A stretch of DNA of 64,000 nucleotides from Panacagrimonas sp963975245 (lineage in GTDB: Bacteria; Pseudomonadota; Gammaproteobacteria; Nevskiales; Nevskiaceae): NCBI GenBank assembly GCA_963975245.1, contig CAXBFJ010000002.1:124001-188000 (forward strand). The letters are read 5' to 3'. Below are positions 8,352 through 17,495 of the stretch, one piece after another. The notes beneath the pieces are model-generated. The model was not told where the DNA came from. It ran no database searches and saw only the letters and a program-made list of their open reading frames with translations. The position numbers and the translations under genes are program-made. Every line of letters begins with the position of its first letter. Position 1 is the first letter of the stretch.

Positions 8352-8987
8352 TTACGTGGCGCAGCCGTCAGTGGACGCAGCGGGGGTTCTGGCGGGCCGC
8401 GTAATCCAGTAGTCGATACTCAACCAGCGACCGGCACCGGTGAAGAGTAGAGACAGCAACATGATGAAATAGGTTGCACCAAACTCGATTCCGTTATTGA
8501 GCATGACCAGTCGACCATGCTCGGTGAGGTACTCGTAATTGCCATGTTCCCGTAACAGATTCTTTGCAATCGTCAGGCGGTCGGCAGCTTCCATGGTCCT
8601 CTCCGTCGCGAAAATGCCGTGTGGCTCTGCAATTGCCAGCCAGCCGTTGCTCCAATGCACTGTGAAAATGGCGACGAGCATCGTAATCATCAATGGAATG
8701 CTGATGAGGCGGACGCCCAGACCCGTCAGCAACAGGACCGCGCCGGCCAATTCCGTACCGGTCGCCAGAGCGGCCAGAATCTCGGGGAACGGCAGGCCCA
8801 GCCCCCATTCACTGTTGCCGAACCACTCTATGGTGTCGTCGAAACTCGTGAACTTGCTCCAGCCAGCCATCCAGAACACCGGGGCCAGGTAAATCCGGAA
8901 CAGAAGGGGGGCAATGAAATCGAATTGCAACAGCGCATTGACGCCGCTATTCCAGAGTGTCCGGGGACTTGTCGTGCTGTTTTCCAT
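8352..8987 (-). CDS. hvfX: HvfX-like DoxX-family membrane protein of the RiPP operon
   Basis: A 211-aa inner-membrane protein with about four transmembrane segments and the DoxX pattern (LLFRIYLAPVFWMAGWSKF near the start, then ELAGAVLLLTGLGVRL). DoxX homologues (HvfX/BufD) are regular members of MNIO metallophore operons; their exact job is not settled, with roles in copper handling or oxidation proposed. The insertion GNYEYLTEHGRLVMLNNGIEFG between helices is typical of the larger form in these operons. It is the first gene of the operon, 56 bp from the divergent AraC gene. Confidence 0.83.
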   Translation of the reverse strand: MENSTTSPRTLWNSGVNALLQFDFIAPLLFRIYLAPVFWMAGWSKFTSFDDTIEWFGNSEWGLGLPFPEILAALATGTELAGAVLLLTGLGVRLISIPLMITMLVAIFTVHWSNGWLAIAEPHGIFATERTMEAADRLTIAKNLLREHGNYEYLTEHGRLVMLNNGIEFGATYFIMLLSLLFTGAGRWLSIDYWITRPARTPAASTDGCAT

Positions 8988-9043
8988 GATTCACATGCTA
9001 GCCTTCCGGGCCACACCATCGTGTATCCATAGGTCCGCGCTCC

Positions 9044-9925
9044 ATGACGGAACGTACAGATGAAGCGTTACTGGACGGCATCCTGGCCGCCTACCAGCTG
9101 CACGCCCGAATCACCGATAACATGCGGTATTGCGGGCAGTGGCGCGATTGGGATGCGCAGGCCCCGGCGGGCACAGCGTGGTTTCATCTGCTTGATCAGG
9201 GCGAATGCTGGATGAAGGTGGAAGGCTGCAAGCAGCCGGTCAGGCTGGGTGCCGGTGATCTGGTGGTCCTGGCCCGTGGCACCGCGCACGTTCTGACGCC
9301 AGTCAAGAGCGAGGCTGGAAAACTCAATGAGGACAGCTACACCACCATGTTGTGTGGTGAATTCAGCTTTGAATCCACCAGCGGAAACCCAGTGATGTCA
9401 GCCCTGCCGGATGTCATGCATGTTCGCGGGGAGGAGTCTGGTGGTGCCTATCGGCAGCTTGCGCAGCTGCTGGTCAATGAAGCCAATCAGGGCGGTTTTG
9501 GCAGTCAGGCAGTGATGGATCGTTTGGCCGACGCCTTGTTTGTCATGGCGCTTCGCCAACACCTTGCTACAACGCCCACGCGGCGCGGTTTATTTGCCGC
9601 ATTGGCTGATTCCCGGCTCAAGAAAGCACTGGATGTGATTCATAACCGCCCCGGTGAAGATTGGACCGTCGCTTCTTTGGCAGAGGTGGCCTGTCTGTCT
9701 CGCACGGCATTTGCAGAACGATTTGCAGAAGTTCTGGAAGAAACCCCATATCAGTACCTGACGCGCTGGCGCATGGCGCAAGCCTTGAAGTTGTTGCGCG
9801 ATCCGCGTCTGTCCGTTGCCCATGTTGCCGAGCGACTCGGGTATCAGACCGAGGCGGCGTTTCGGCGCAGTTTCAAGCGCGTGCATGGCTATGGACCTGG
9901 CAGCGTGCGGCGCAAGGCCGCCTAG
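9044..9925 (+). CDS. AraC-family regulator with cupin sensor domain
   Basis: 293 aa. The N-terminal cupin-type sensor domain (about 10-185; AWFHLLDQGECWMKVEG, GDLVVLARGTAHVL) resembles the Cupin_6 class. The C-terminal AraC double helix-turn-helix is at about 195-290 (VASLAEVACLSRTAFAERF and VAHVAERLGYQTEAAFRRSF). It is divergent from hvfX with only 56 bp between starts, so it is the obvious candidate regulator of the hvf operon (inference). No ligand can be named. It ends 6 bp before the convergent RND gene. Confidence 0.85.
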   Translation: MTERTDEALLDGILAAYQLHARITDNMRYCGQWRDWDAQAPAGTAWFHLLDQGECWMKVEGCKQPVRLGAGDLVVLARGTAHVLTPVKSEAGKLNEDSYTTMLCGEFSFESTSGNPVMSALPDVMHVRGEESGGAYRQLAQLLVNEANQGGFGSQAVMDRLADALFVMALRQHLATTPTRRGLFAALADSRLKKALDVIHNRPGEDWTVASLAEVACLSRTAFAERFAEVLEETPYQYLTRWRMAQALKLLRDPRLSVAHVAERLGYQTEAAFRRSFKRVHGYGPGSVRRKAA

Positions 9926-9931
9926 CGCTGC

Positions 9932-12463
9932 CTAGTTCTTGGGGCCGTCAGCACCGGCGCTCAGATCATCGTCTGCGTGCTTGCGCTCTTCGTGTGCCAG
10001 AAAATGTGCAAGGGCAGGGAGCACCACAATGGCGCCCACCATGTTCGCCGTGAAAGCGAAGACAAGGATGATCCCCATGTCGCGTTGAAACTGGAGTTCG
10101 GAGAACATCCACAAGGCGACGCCTGTGCCCAGACCCGCGCCGGTGAAGAGCGTTGCCTTTCCGGTGGTACGCATCTTCTGATAGTAGGCCTCGGTCAGCG
10201 TCAGACCGCGACGCAGGCCAGAGGCAATAACCGAGTAACTGTAGACGCCGTAATCCACGCCGATGCCAGTTGCCAGCGCGAGGACGGGCAGTGTCGCCAC
10301 CTTCTGGCCAATGCCAAGCGCCACCATCAGCGCGTATCCCAGCAGGGTGACCAGTGCCAAGGGAAGAATGACGCAGAGCACGCCCGAAAGCGTCCTGAAT
10401 GAGAGCCAGAGAAAAACCGCGATCACCGCATAGACCCAGGCCACCACGCGAATTTCGTTACGGGCGACTTCTTCATTCGTCGCTGCCATGACGCCAATGT
10501 TTCCGGAAGCCAGGCGCAGATTTACGCGATCATCCTGCTGAAGCTCATCACGATAAAACTTCACTGCCTCGATCAGGGCAGTGATGGTGGGGGCTTTGTG
10601 GTCGGTTGTGAAGATAAAGAGCGCCAATGCATCACAGGTGTCGGTCAGAAACCCCGTTGTCGTCGGGACCAGGGCTGTGATCTGTGCCAGCGATTGCGGA
10701 TTGCGTGGCAGGCGTTCGGCGTCCAGCCTGCCCTCGCTCAGGCCAGAGTTGGCGAGCTTGGCCAGTTCGATGAGCGAGAGCACATCGCGCACGCCCGGCT
10801 GGTTTTTCATGTACCAGCTGAAGCGATCCATCTCGGACATCACGGCGTAGTCGATGCAGCCATCTTCAAAGGACTCGCCAATGATCTTGAGGTGGTCCAC
10901 GCCCATGGCAAAGTTGGCGGCAATGGCGCGTGCGTCCTGATTGAAGCGCGAGTCTGGCCGCAGCTCGGGTACGCCTTCGGTGGTGTCGCCGATCTGCAGT
11001 TTCGGATACTGGATCAGGCCGAACACGGTCAGCCCCGCGCAGATCACCAGCACGACGATTGCAGGGCCACGCTGGGTCAGAACCGACATGCGCTTGAACA
11101 CCGCATCGCCAAGCCGGTCGCGCTTGGCCTGCGCGGCGCGAAATCCATCGACGTCGGGAATGTGCAGATAGGACAGGATGATCGGCAACAACATCTTGTT
11201 GACCACAATCACGCCCAGCATGCCGAACGCGGCATTGACGGACATTTCCCGAATGACCTGGATATTGATCAGATAGATGGTCGCAAAGCCTGCGATGTCG
11301 GTGATCAGCGCAATCACGCCGGGAATCGCCAGCGCGCGAAAAGTCCACAGTGCCGCCTGCTGATTGCCGGCCCGGTTTTGCGTCACTTCATGCGCCCAGG
11401 AACTGACGTACTGAACGCCGTGACTCACTGACACTGCCATGATCAGGAAGGGCACCAGCATCGCGAAGGGATCCAGCCCATAGCCCATCAGATTGAGCAA
11501 ACCCAGTTCCCAGGTGCAGGCGACCAGCGATGTGCCCACCACCAGCATTGCCAATCCAAACGAGCCCACGTAGAGCCAGAGCAAAGCGCCCATGATCAGC
11601 AGCGCAATGATGAAGAAACCAGCTACTTCCAGGCTGGCCTTGGTCATGTCATCGACAACCTTTGCGAAGCCGACGATGTGTACCGTGATGTCGTCTGTCT
11701 CGTATGCGCGGCGAATCTGCTCCAGCTTCTCGCCCACTTTCGTGTAGTCCAGTCCGGCTTCCGGCGATTCATTGCGCATCAGCAGATCGGATGCGCTACT
11801 CATCTTCTCACTGAACGAGCCTGCTCCGGACCATATGCTCTGCAATTGCTCCAGCAGGGATTTCTCGGCATCGCGGGCGGCCTGCACGGTGCCGGCTGTG
11901 GGGTCCTGCTCAAGCAGTTCGAGCTGGATCAGCGCGGTGCTCTGGTCTTGCGAGACCAGCCGCCCGATGACATTGGCCTTGGCTACATTGGCGCGAATCC
12001 GCGCCATCATCTCTGGCGATGGTTCGTAGTTGGACGGGATGACGTTCTCGCCACGCAGTCCGCCTTCAACCACTTCGATATACAGAATACTGGGCGAAAA
12101 AATGGAGGTGACCCGAGCACGGTCCACACCCGGAATGAAGAAGGCATCGTCCGAAGCCTGGCGCAGCGTCTCCATGAATGCCGGCTCGTAAATGTCGCCC
12201 TCATGATTGTGCAGGGCAATCAACACGGTGTTGGCGCCGCCAAATTCCTGGTAGTAGTCGGTGAAGGTCTCCATGTAGGGATGGGCCTTCGGCACCATCT
12301 TCAGCCAGCCTGCGTTGGGCCTGAGCTGTGCCGCATTCCAGGCAAAAAAGACGGTGAGCAGAATCAGCACGCTCAGCGTTGCCGTGCGCCAGCGGAACAG
12401 CAGTGGCTCCACCAGGCGCAGCAGCGTTCGGGTGAAGCTTCCGGACGTGGTTGCAGCGGTCAT
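9932..12463 (-). CDS. RND-superfamily (MMPL, HAE3-like) transporter
   Basis: 843-aa inner-membrane protein with the duplicated RND topology: TM1 near residue 30, a large periplasmic domain, a six-helix bundle around 265-430 (TKASLEVAGFFIIALLIMGA, PFLIMAVSVSHGVQYVSSWA), a second periplasmic domain, and a second bundle at about 660-820 (LALATGIGVDYGVYSYSVIA). Length and charged motifs fit the single-subunit HAE3/MMPL group, often linked to lipid or hydrophobic-molecule transport. The start overlaps the end of the YCF48-like gene by 4 bp (ATGA), and an oversized DUF1329 gene lies upstream. Together they form a conserved-looking envelope module; the substrate is unknown. Confidence 0.9.
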   Translation of the reverse strand: MTAATTSGSFTRTLLRLVEPLLFRWRTATLSVLILLTVFFAWNAAQLRPNAGWLKMVPKAHPYMETFTDYYQEFGGANTVLIALHNHEGDIYEPAFMETLRQASDDAFFIPGVDRARVTSIFSPSILYIEVVEGGLRGENVIPSNYEPSPEMMARIRANVAKANVIGRLVSQDQSTALIQLELLEQDPTAGTVQAARDAEKSLLEQLQSIWSGAGSFSEKMSSASDLLMRNESPEAGLDYTKVGEKLEQIRRAYETDDITVHIVGFAKVVDDMTKASLEVAGFFIIALLIMGALLWLYVGSFGLAMLVVGTSLVACTWELGLLNLMGYGLDPFAMLVPFLIMAVSVSHGVQYVSSWAHEVTQNRAGNQQAALWTFRALAIPGVIALITDIAGFATIYLINIQVIREMSVNAAFGMLGVIVVNKMLLPIILSYLHIPDVDGFRAAQAKRDRLGDAVFKRMSVLTQRGPAIVVLVICAGLTVFGLIQYPKLQIGDTTEGVPELRPDSRFNQDARAIAANFAMGVDHLKIIGESFEDGCIDYAVMSEMDRFSWYMKNQPGVRDVLSLIELAKLANSGLSEGRLDAERLPRNPQSLAQITALVPTTTGFLTDTCDALALFIFTTDHKAPTITALIEAVKFYRDELQQDDRVNLRLASGNIGVMAATNEEVARNEIRVVAWVYAVIAVFLWLSFRTLSGVLCVILPLALVTLLGYALMVALGIGQKVATLPVLALATGIGVDYGVYSYSVIASGLRRGLTLTEAYYQKMRTTGKATLFTGAGLGTGVALWMFSELQFQRDMGIILVFAFTANMVGAIVVLPALAHFLAHEERKHADDDLSAGADGPKN

Positions 12464-13515
12464 GGTGCGGGCCCCAGCTTGCTCACGCCACGGCGACCCA
12501 CGGCGATCACTTGACCCTTGAATAGCACCGCCTTGCTCAGTGTTTCATTTGAGTCCGCTTCTGTGGGGCTCAACCGGCCGCTGGCGGTGTCCAGCACGGT
12601 GGCGATGCCGTTGACGCCGATCAGCAAGGCGCGGTGCGGGCCGATGCTGAGTCCGCCGAACAGACTTTCTTTGGCCTCGGCCTGGGCGTGTTGCCAGCCC
12701 ATCTCGGCAAGCTGCTGTGCATCAGCTACGGTGACGCGCTCGTAGGGGTCCCAGGCATCGATGTCGATCAGTGCGCACAGATCAATATTGCGGGCCTGAT
12801 AGACGTTGCCGCGCATGCCAAAAGTGCTCAGACCTTTCTCGCCGTGCGCCAGCGCGCCGAACAGACTGCCTTCATAGGGAAAATCCAGCACGCCCCAATG
12901 CCCGCCGAGATCCTTGGAACGCGCCATTAATCCACGTTCGCCAAGGACGACAAGGGAGCCATCGCCGAGTCGAACCAGTGCGTTGAAGTGCATGCCGAGG
13001 GCGGTCAGGTCGGACTCCACCACCTGCCAGCTCTGACCGCCATCGTCGCTGCGCAGCATCTGGCCATAAGCGCCCACTGAGATGGCGTGATGCTCATCGA
13101 GAAACAGAAGGTCATAAAGGGCACGCGCCGTCGTATCACGATGACGAAGCATCCAGCTCAATCCGCCATCCTGAGTTTGCAGAATGCTCGCGTCATAACC
13201 CAGTGCCCAGCCGGACTGAGCGTCTGTGAAGACGACGCGGGTGAGCATGGTGTCCACCGGTGAGGGCATCTGCTTCCATGTGTCGCCGTCTTGCGACCTC
13301 AGGATGACGCCGAACTGACCCACCGCAACCAGGCTCTCGCCAGCAACAGCAATATCGAGCAATCGGTTCTCTGCGGCCTTCGGCGCAGGCAATGCTGCCG
13401 ACGGACTATCCTCCGGGCGTGCTTCTGACATGGCCGCGCCGGACAACAGGATGCACGCGACCGCGAACAACTTCGCGCCCAAGCTTTGCACGTCACGACA
13501 CATTGCTAGCGTCAT
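12460..13515 (-). CDS. YCF48/BNR-type exported beta-propeller protein
   Basis: About 351 aa with an N-terminal signal peptide (AKLFAVACILLSGAAMSEA) and repeated photosystem-II-assembly-factor-like blades (GQFGVILRSQDGDTW, GYDASILQTQDGGLSWM, GAYGQMLRSDDGGQSWQVVE). Despite the family name it has nothing to do with photosynthesis in this context. YCF48-like proteins are regular companions of MMPL, DUF1329 and DUF1302 genes in gammaproteobacteria and probably act in the periplasm. ATG 13515 was chosen; a TTG at 13527 and an ATG at 13503 are alternatives, and none has a strong ribosome-binding site. It overlaps the RND gene by 4 bp. Confidence 0.85.
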   Translation of the reverse strand: MTLAMCRDVQSLGAKLFAVACILLSGAAMSEARPEDSPSAALPAPKAAENRLLDIAVAGESLVAVGQFGVILRSQDGDTWKQMPSPVDTMLTRVVFTDAQSGWALGYDASILQTQDGGLSWMLRHRDTTARALYDLLFLDEHHAISVGAYGQMLRSDDGGQSWQVVESDLTALGMHFNALVRLGDGSLVVLGERGLMARSKDLGGHWGVLDFPYEGSLFGALAHGEKGLSTFGMRGNVYQARNIDLCALIDIDAWDPYERVTVADAQQLAEMGWQHAQAEAKESLFGGLSIGPHRALLIGVNGIATVLDTASGRLSPTEADSNETLSKAVLFKGQVIAVGRRGVSKLGPAP

Positions 13516-13555
13516 TCGCGTGGGCAATTTATGAAGAGAGACGTATGCGGAAAAT

Positions 13556-15403
13556 CTAGCGTGTGCGCGCCTTCTTCTTCAGCGCTGAGGGCTTGAACTC
13601 CGAGTCCTTGTAGCTCACCTCAAAATCCGAGATGGCGTCTTCATTGGTCAGGCTGGTGAGGAAATAGCGCTTGGATTGCAGATCGTAGATGGTTTCAGGG
13701 ATGCCGGTGACGGTGGGAATGAAAGGCACGGTCAGAAGATGTGCTTCTTGTACTTTCCAGAGTTCGCCGCGCGTGTCGTAGCAGTCCACGATGGCAATCG
13801 CCCAGGAGTCTTCATCCAGATAAAAGCGGCGCTTTCCAAAGCGATGGCGCTGGCCGGACTTGAGCGTGGCTTCAACCACCCAGACGCGGTGCAATTCGTA
13901 GCGCGCCAGATCCTGGTTGATATGGCCCGCGCGGATAATGTCCTTGTACTTGAAGGTGGGGCTGTTGAGCATCCACGAGTTGTAGGGGATGAGTACTTCC
14001 TTCTTGCCAACCAGCTTCCAATCGAAGCGATCCAGCGCGCCATTGAAAACGTCGATTTGGTCGTTGAACTGTTCGCCATCGGAGCCGATGGAAGGATTGT
14101 CATAACCCACATCAGGCGCGCGATTCACGCGGGCGATGCCTGGCGAATAAATCCAGGCATTACGAGTCAGGCCCGCGCCACCAGCGGTTTCGTGCACCAG
14201 AATCACCTGGCCGGCAGATCGCGGCGGTTCCAGTACTTCCTGAAGATAGTACGCAAAGAGTCCGCCGGACTCGATGGTTTCTGGCTCGTCCAGATTGGCG
14301 TACTTGAACTTCACATCCTCGACCAGTTTGCTGATCTTGTAGTCGCCGTCGGCTTTTACGATGGCCTGGTTGTTGAAGCGGCGCACCGCCGAACCGCGAA
14401 ATTTAAGTTTGTGATTCCAGATGGGCTCGGCGCCAGTCTTTGGAATCGGGAACGGGAAGCCTAGTTCGGCTCCTTCGATCTCGTCGGTTCCCTTGAGCGT
14501 GGCGCGCGTGGCGTTGGCAATGCTCGCCTTGTTGATAGCCTCCGGGAAGAAGGCATTGCGAAAGCTTGGAAAGACCAGCATCCGATAATCCGGGTAGGTC
14601 TTGAACATGGCCTTGTGACCTTCGCTGAGCAGTTTCTCGTACTGGGCGAGGTTGTTGTTGGTGATGACATACAGTGGCTTGATCGAATCCAGCACACCCT
14701 TGCTTCCAGGTGTCTTGTAGTCGAGAAAGCCACGCACATAAGACGGCATGTACTTCATCATCAGATCATTGGCGGCAACCCGGGTCTTGGGATCGTCGAT
14801 GATGCTGACAATCTCCAGCACCTTGCCGATATCGAACGCGGCCACCATGCGTGACAGGAAGGCTTCGCCGCTCTCGGCCTTGAGTTGCTTGATGACAGCC
14901 ACGATGTCGTCGCGCATCTGCGGCAACTTGAGCGCGCCAGACTTTGCACTTGCCAGAAGGCCGTCCACACTCTTGCCGCCGCGGGAGGCCAGCACCTTGT
15001 CGAAGTCCGCCTTCAGGGACGCATCTGCAGACAGCATCTGCCCGACGATGTCGAGCACTTCACCTGCCTTGGCGGGTTCGGCGTCCATGATGGCTTGCGC
15101 CTGCACCAGCATATCGCCCACCACTGCGGGGTCGCCGATCATGTTCTGGATGTCCTTGACCAGTCGCTGACGCAGGTTTTCCAGGTCTGCACGGGTGAGT
15201 TTGAGCATGTCCGCAGAGAAGGCGGCCTTGCCGGTCCACTCTGGAATGCTTCCATCGGCGTTCCCCGCTCGCTCGGCGCCGACAGCGGTCAGTTCCTTGC
15301 CCAGTCGCGCCGCCTCCTCCGGAGTTACTGCGGCAGACGCCCCCGCACTGATCAGCGTGGAAACGAATGCGACCGAAACCAGCTTGTTCATCCTCATACG
15401 CAT
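13556..15403 (-). CDS. DUF1329 family exported protein with about 140-residue insertion
   Basis: 615 aa from ATG 15403 (15397 and 15391 are nearby alternatives; AAGGA precedes). Signal peptide about 1-24. The DUF1329 fold (LolA-like, outer-membrane-linked) is clear from strong similarity to the paralogue at 61668: NADGSIPEWTG, GFPFPIPKTGAEPIWNHKLK, RVNRAPDVGYDNPSIGSDGE, ARYELHRVWVVEATLKSG and the end SALKKKART. The paralogue has 472 aa. The difference is a mostly helical segment at about residues 85-235 that is absent from normal family members. The gene lies upstream of YCF48-like and RND genes on the same strand and is divergent from an AraC regulator. Role unknown; transport or assembly of hydrophobic molecules is inferred. 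Confidence 0.88.
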   Translation of the reverse strand: MRMRMNKLVSVAFVSTLISAGASAAVTPEEAARLGKELTAVGAERAGNADGSIPEWTGKAAFSADMLKLTRADLENLRQRLVKDIQNMIGDPAVVGDMLVQAQAIMDAEPAKAGEVLDIVGQMLSADASLKADFDKVLASRGGKSVDGLLASAKSGALKLPQMRDDIVAVIKQLKAESGEAFLSRMVAAFDIGKVLEIVSIIDDPKTRVAANDLMMKYMPSYVRGFLDYKTPGSKGVLDSIKPLYVITNNNLAQYEKLLSEGHKAMFKTYPDYRMLVFPSFRNAFFPEAINKASIANATRATLKGTDEIEGAELGFPFPIPKTGAEPIWNHKLKFRGSAVRRFNNQAIVKADGDYKISKLVEDVKFKYANLDEPETIESGGLFAYYLQEVLEPPRSAGQVILVHETAGGAGLTRNAWIYSPGIARVNRAPDVGYDNPSIGSDGEQFNDQIDVFNGALDRFDWKLVGKKEVLIPYNSWMLNSPTFKYKDIIRAGHINQDLARYELHRVWVVEATLKSGQRHRFGKRRFYLDEDSWAIAIVDCYDTRGELWKVQEAHLLTVPFIPTVTGIPETIYDLQSKRYFLTSLTNEDAISDFEVSYKDSEFKPSALKKKARTR

Positions 15404-15535
15404 GAGTCCTTGGTCTAATCCAGTGGGCAATTCCCGCCCACTTTCTGGAGCCACATTATCGGTGCCATTTAGTGCGCGGCTGTGAGCGGCTACTGTGCCA
15501 GAATGCTTGGCAACTTGGGCCAACATGCAGGACAG

Positions 15536-16579
15536 ATGGGCGAACGATCAGGCAAGACTGGGAAGCGGTCGGTGGTGTCCCGCACTGCCGTGCCGGTGTC
15601 CTATGTCGTGCTGGGCCTGAACATTGCCCAGGATCTGGGTGTTGAGATATCCGCTTTGCTCAAAGACGCCGGCATGTCTTCCAGTGAGCTGGAGCGGCCT
15701 GATGCGCGGGTATCGCTATTGCAGTGCCTGCGCCTGATTTTCCGCGTCATTCGACAGACATCGGATCACGCCTGCCTCGGGTACGAATTTGGACTACGCA
15801 GCAATCTGGCAGCACATGGCAATGTTGGCTTTGGCCTGATGAGCCATGCCACGGTAGGCGAAGCTCTGGCGTTCGGGCTCAAGTATGGACGCCTGCGCAA
15901 CCCGATTTTGAAGTTGGAACTGAGCGTGGAGCAGGACGAGGCGATCATCGAGGTGCGACCCGGCCTGCCACTGGGACCCCTGCGACAGAAGGCCGTGGAC
16001 GCTGTGCTGATCTCTCTGGTGCGTATCGGTCGGCAGCTCAGCGGCAGCTTCAAACCGGAGCTCACCTTGCATTTCAAGTGTGCAGAGCCTGCACACTATT
16101 CGCGCTACCGGCACCGGCTACCGCCCACCTTTTTCAAGGCAAGCGCCAACCAGCTGCGTTTTCCGGCTGAGTACCTGAGCCGACCATTGCATACCCGAGA
16201 TTCGACCTCGGCCCGGATGATGGCCAAGCAGTGCGCGCGTGACCTGATCTTGATCGATGACGGTGCAGATCTGGATGAAAGGGTTCGAGTCATTCTGCAG
16301 AACGCCGAAGGTCAGTATCCCAATCTAGATGCCGTGGCTTCGCAGTTGCACATGTCGGGCCGTAGCCTCAAACGCAAGCTGAAACATCGGGGTTTGTGTT
16401 TTCTCGACCTCATGGAAGAAGCCCGAAAACGGGACAGTCTGGCTTTGCTTGGAGACGAGAGTCTGACGATCAGCGCAGTGGCGCAAAGAGTGGGATACAG
16501 CGATCCCGCAAGTTTCACCCGAGCTTTTCGCAAGTGGACCGGGCGCACCCCGAGCGACTGGCGTAGCGCCCCCAGCTGA
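15536..16579 (+). CDS. AraC-family regulator (Arabinose_bd/OruR-like)
   Basis: 347 aa. The N-terminal domain resembles the arabinose-binding-like domain of the OruR/ArgR-type AraC proteins (VSYVVLGLNIAQDLGVEISALL near the start, then LGYEFGLRSNLAAHGNVGF). The C-terminal AraC DNA-binding region is at about 265-345 (LDAVASQLHMSGRSLKRKL, ISAVAQRVGYSDPASFTRAF). ATG 15536 has AGGA upstream; a GTG at 15482 is possible but poorly supported. Being divergent from the DUF1329-YCF48-RND genes, it may regulate that module (inference). Confidence 0.85.
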   Translation: MGERSGKTGKRSVVSRTAVPVSYVVLGLNIAQDLGVEISALLKDAGMSSSELERPDARVSLLQCLRLIFRVIRQTSDHACLGYEFGLRSNLAAHGNVGFGLMSHATVGEALAFGLKYGRLRNPILKLELSVEQDEAIIEVRPGLPLGPLRQKAVDAVLISLVRIGRQLSGSFKPELTLHFKCAEPAHYSRYRHRLPPTFFKASANQLRFPAEYLSRPLHTRDSTSARMMAKQCARDLILIDDGADLDERVRVILQNAEGQYPNLDAVASQLHMSGRSLKRKLKHRGLCFLDLMEEARKRDSLALLGDESLTISAVAQRVGYSDPASFTRAFRKWTGRTPSDWRSAPS

Positions 16580-16676
16580 CGCTGGCCCAAATTGCGGATC
16601 AATCTGGCGCACTGCGTTCTCACGCTTGGCGCCGCTGCTCGCGTAGATTGCCGCTTTTCGTGTCAGGAGTCGGGGT

Positions 16677-17462
16677 GTGAAAGATCGGATCATTGTCATC
16701 ACGGGCGCATCCAGCGGCATCGGTGAGCAAGCCGCGCTGCAACTGGCGGCGCGTGGCGCGAATGTCTGTCTGGTGGCGCGAAGGGCCGATGAGCTTGCGC
16801 GCGTGCAGCAGCAGATCCTGTCAGAGGGAGGTCGCGCTGACATCTATGCAGCAGACCTGTCGGAGGAGGAGGAAGTCGATCGTTGTGCAGCCACCATTCT
16901 TGCCAAGCACGGTCGGGTCGACGTGCTGGTTAACAATGCAGGCCGTTCCATCCGGCGTTCCATTCGCCAGTCTCTTGATCGCGACCATGATTTTCAACGC
17001 ACCATGCAGATCAATTACTTTGCAGCAGTGCGGCTGAGCATGAGACTGCTGCCGCAGATGATCGAGCGTGGTGACGGACATATCCTCAATGTCACCAGCA
17101 TGGCGGTTCAGGCCGCGACGCCGGGTTACGCTGCATACGTTGCGAGCAAGTGTGCTTTGGAGGGTTATTCGCGGGTGCTGGCATCGGAAATGGCGGATCG
17201 CGGGGTTCACGTCACGCTGATTCGTTATCCACTGGTACGTACCCCCATGAGCCAGGCGACCGACGTTTACAAGAAGCTTCCCCTGATGAAGCCGGACAAG
17301 GCTGCGCGATGGATTGTTCGCGCCATAGAACAACGACCGGCAAGAGTCGGCACACTGCTTGGCGAGGTGATTGAAACCGCCAACGTGCTGATGCCGGCAA
17401 CGACGGGGCGCTGGACGGGCCGTGTGTATCGGTTTATGGGGCGACGGCAACGCAGCACATAA
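16677..17462 (+). CDS. Short-chain dehydrogenase/reductase (SDR)
   Basis: A 261-aa classical SDR, NAD(P)-dependent. Cofactor motif TGASSGIG at about 9-16, NNAGRS, catalytic Ser in NVTSMAV and the YVASK tetrad. Arg in LVARRADEL suggests NADP(H) preference. The C-terminus VLMPATTGRWTGRVYRFMGR resembles SDRs that act on long-chain or lipid substrates, but the substrate is not identifiable. Start is GTG 16677 with AGGAG 7 nt upstream. Follows the AraC gene by about 100 bp and converges with the TetR gene. Confidence 0.88.
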   Translation: MKDRIIVITGASSGIGEQAALQLAARGANVCLVARRADELARVQQQILSEGGRADIYAADLSEEEEVDRCAATILAKHGRVDVLVNNAGRSIRRSIRQSLDRDHDFQRTMQINYFAAVRLSMRLLPQMIERGDGHILNVTSMAVQAATPGYAAYVASKCALEGYSRVLASEMADRGVHVTLIRYPLVRTPMSQATDVYKKLPLMKPDKAARWIVRAIEQRPARVGTLLGEVIETANVLMPATTGRWTGRVYRFMGRRQRST

Positions 17463-17495
17463 GGCCTGAGTACCGGCTTTGCTCCTCCGAACTGA

